Origin: Paludibacteraceae bacterium
GTDB taxonomy: Bacteria; Bacteroidota; Bacteroidia; Bacteroidales; Paludibacteraceae
Length of the DNA: 6,912 nt
Assembly: GCA_017960065.1 (NCBI GenBank)
Contig: JAGCZK010000175.1
Span: forward strand, 1-6,912
Direction: 5' to 3'
Below the pieces are notes generated by a model that did no database searches, had not been told where the DNA came from, and was given only the letters and a program-made list of their open reading frames with translations. Positions 6,085 through 6,912 of this stretch are shown here, one piece after another. The translations under genes were made by a program, and so were the position numbers. Every line of letters begins with the position of its first letter. The first letter of the stretch is position 1.

Positions 6085-6912
6085 AACCCTACAACGACAA
6101 CGACAAATCAGCTAAGATCGCCGGCGCGGTGGGCACCATTCTCGTCCACCTGACGCTGCTGCTGTTGCTATTGTTCGCCCTAACCATCACCTTGGACCCG
6201 CCCGAAGAGGAGCAGGGCCTGACGGTCAACTACGGCACCTCCGACCTGGGTAGCGGTTTGTACGAGCCCGCTCCGCAGAGCGCCATCGAAGACCAACTGG
6301 TGGACGAGCCCGCCGAGGCGGTGCCCACGGCCAGCAGCGCCCCCACCACGGCTTCGGCGCCCGACGACCTCATCGCACAAGACACCGAAGAGTCGCTGGC
6401 CATCAAGCGGGCCGAAGAGAAGAAAAAGAAGGAAGAGGCCGAAAAACGGCGCCTGGAGCAGGAACGGCTGGCTGCCGAAGCCGCCAAGAAAGCCGAAGAA
6501 GAGCGCATTGCCAAAGAGAAGGCTGCCGCCGAAGCCGCCAAGAAAGCGGCCGAAGACGCAGCCAAAAAGCGCATTGCCTCTTCTACCAAAAATGCCTTTA
6601 ACGGCACGGGCGGCGTAGGTACCAGCAACTCCTCGACCGGTCAGGGCTCGGGAGCCTCGAGTGGCAACCAGGGCAATCCGCTCGGCAGTGCTGCAGCAGG
6701 CGGCACCTCGGGGTCGGGCACCGGCACCGGTGGCGGCAGCGGATACAGCCTGAGCGGACGCACCATCAACGGCAAACTGCCCCAACCGTCGTACAACAAA
6801 AACGAGGCCGGAACGATTGTCGTCGCCATCGAGGTCAACGCAGCGGGCACGGTCATCAGTGCCAAGGCGGGGGCTCAAGGCACCACCATCGGCGACGCCA
6901 GCATGCGCAAGG
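6081..6912 (+). CDS. tonB: TonB/TolA-like energy transducer, 3' end outside window
   Basis: Third component of the ExbB-ExbD motor, carrying energy across the periplasm. 277 codons are visible before the right edge cuts the gene. In order: a short hydrophilic cytoplasmic tail (1-12); one membrane anchor (about 13-36) with a His at 23 in GTILVHLTLLLLL, placed like the transmembrane His of TonB and TolA; an acidic, Pro-containing segment (about 37-102); an Ala/Lys/Glu/Arg-rich segment (about 103-167) expected to be a long helix or coiled coil, as in TolA; a Gly/Ser/Thr-rich linker (about 173-224); then YSLSGRTINGKLPQPSYN (222-239) and GTIVVAIEVNAAGTV (244-258), the opening of a TonB C-terminal domain. 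The Lys-Pro/Glu-Pro repeats of classic TonB are absent. The ATG overlaps the exbD stop by four bases. TonB versus TolA cannot be settled here; the C-terminal domain favours the TonB label. Confidence 0.88.
   Translation, partial: MKPYNDNDKSAKIAGAVGTILVHLTLLLLLLFALTITLDPPEEEQGLTVNYGTSDLGSGLYEPAPQSAIEDQLVDEPAEAVPTASSAPTTASAPDDLIAQDTEESLAIKRAEEKKKKEEAEKRRLEQERLAAEAAKKAEEERIAKEKAAAEAAKKAAEDAAKKRIASSTKNAFNGTGGVGTSNSSTGQGSGASSGNQGNPLGSAAAGGTSGSGTGTGGGSGYSLSGRTINGKLPQPSYNKNEAGTIVVAIEVNAAGTVISAKAGAQGTTIGDASMRK
6474..6547 (+). repeat. Internal 54-base direct repeat unit in the TonB/TolA-like helix
   Basis: A 20-base stretch beginning GCCGAAGCCGCCAAG occurs at 6474-6493 and again, identically, at 6528-6547, a period of 54 bases or 18 codons. 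It encodes AEAAKKA at residues 132-138 and 150-156. A second echo, GCGCATTGCC (RIA), is at 6503-6512 and 6569-6578, 22 codons apart, so the copies differ by a few codons. This looks like old in-frame duplication within a low-complexity helix, as is common in TolA-like stalks. Confidence 0.6.

Noticed and set aside
6180..6878. 232-codon minus-strand open frame opposite the TonB/TolA-like gene
   Set aside because: The plus-strand frame has a membrane anchor, stalk and TonB domain and couples to exbD; the opposite frame is low-complexity Gly/Phe/Ala produced by complementing the repeats.

Overview
The window looks like ordinary chromosomal DNA from a fairly GC-rich member of the Bacteroidota, most likely Bacteroidales. 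Four things support this: the protein sequences (Bacteroidota-type YebC with an MGRAFEYRKA start, and PdxJ with VNINKVATIRNARGG in place of the proteobacterial VNIDH-type motif); the lack of convincing Shine-Dalgarno sequences ahead of the starts; the nadK / pdxJ-exbB-exbD-tonB neighbourhood, which I recall as common in Bacteroidales; and two matches to the Bacteroidota TAnnTTTG -7 promoter element in the one AT-rich intergenic gap. I cannot name a genus. Coding sequence is GC-rich with a strong preference for C or G at the third codon position, which also produces long open frames antisense to the real genes.

Layout: (1) positions 1-2566, plus strand: the C-terminal three quarters of pheT (phenylalanyl-tRNA synthetase beta chain, cut by the left edge), then yebC (ribosome-associated / regulatory YebC-TACO1 family), closed by a strong intrinsic terminator at about 2595-2625. 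(2) 2624-4089, minus strand: a two-gene unit, nadK followed by ruvC, separated by only 5 bases and converging on yebC; the ruvC stop codon lies inside the T-tract of the yebC terminator. (3) 4090-4219: a 130-base divergent control region with a candidate promoter core for each direction. (4) 4220-6912, plus strand: pdxJ, exbB, exbD and a TonB/TolA-like gene cut by the right edge, packed with a 1-base overlap, a 6-base gap and a 4-base overlap, so almost certainly one transcript.

How the genes work together: pheT and yebC both serve translation. nadK makes NADP and ruvC resolves Holliday junctions; they share a transcript without an obvious shared task. pdxJ makes pyridoxine 5'-phosphate and heads the operon for a proton-driven ExbB-ExbD-TonB (or TolQ-TolR-TolA) inner-membrane motor. 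The last gene is not a simple TonB: it combines the N-terminal membrane anchor with a transmembrane His, an acidic Pro-containing segment, a TolA-like Ala/Lys/Glu helix, a Gly/Ser linker and the start of a TonB C-terminal domain.

I found no tRNA, rRNA, CRISPR array, insertion sequence, prophage or toxin/defence gene, and nothing that amounts to a new system. The most interesting points are the nearly coincident, opposed promoter cores between nadK and pdxJ, the hybrid architecture of the TonB/TolA-like protein, and the tight coupling of a vitamin B6 gene to the ExbBD motor.
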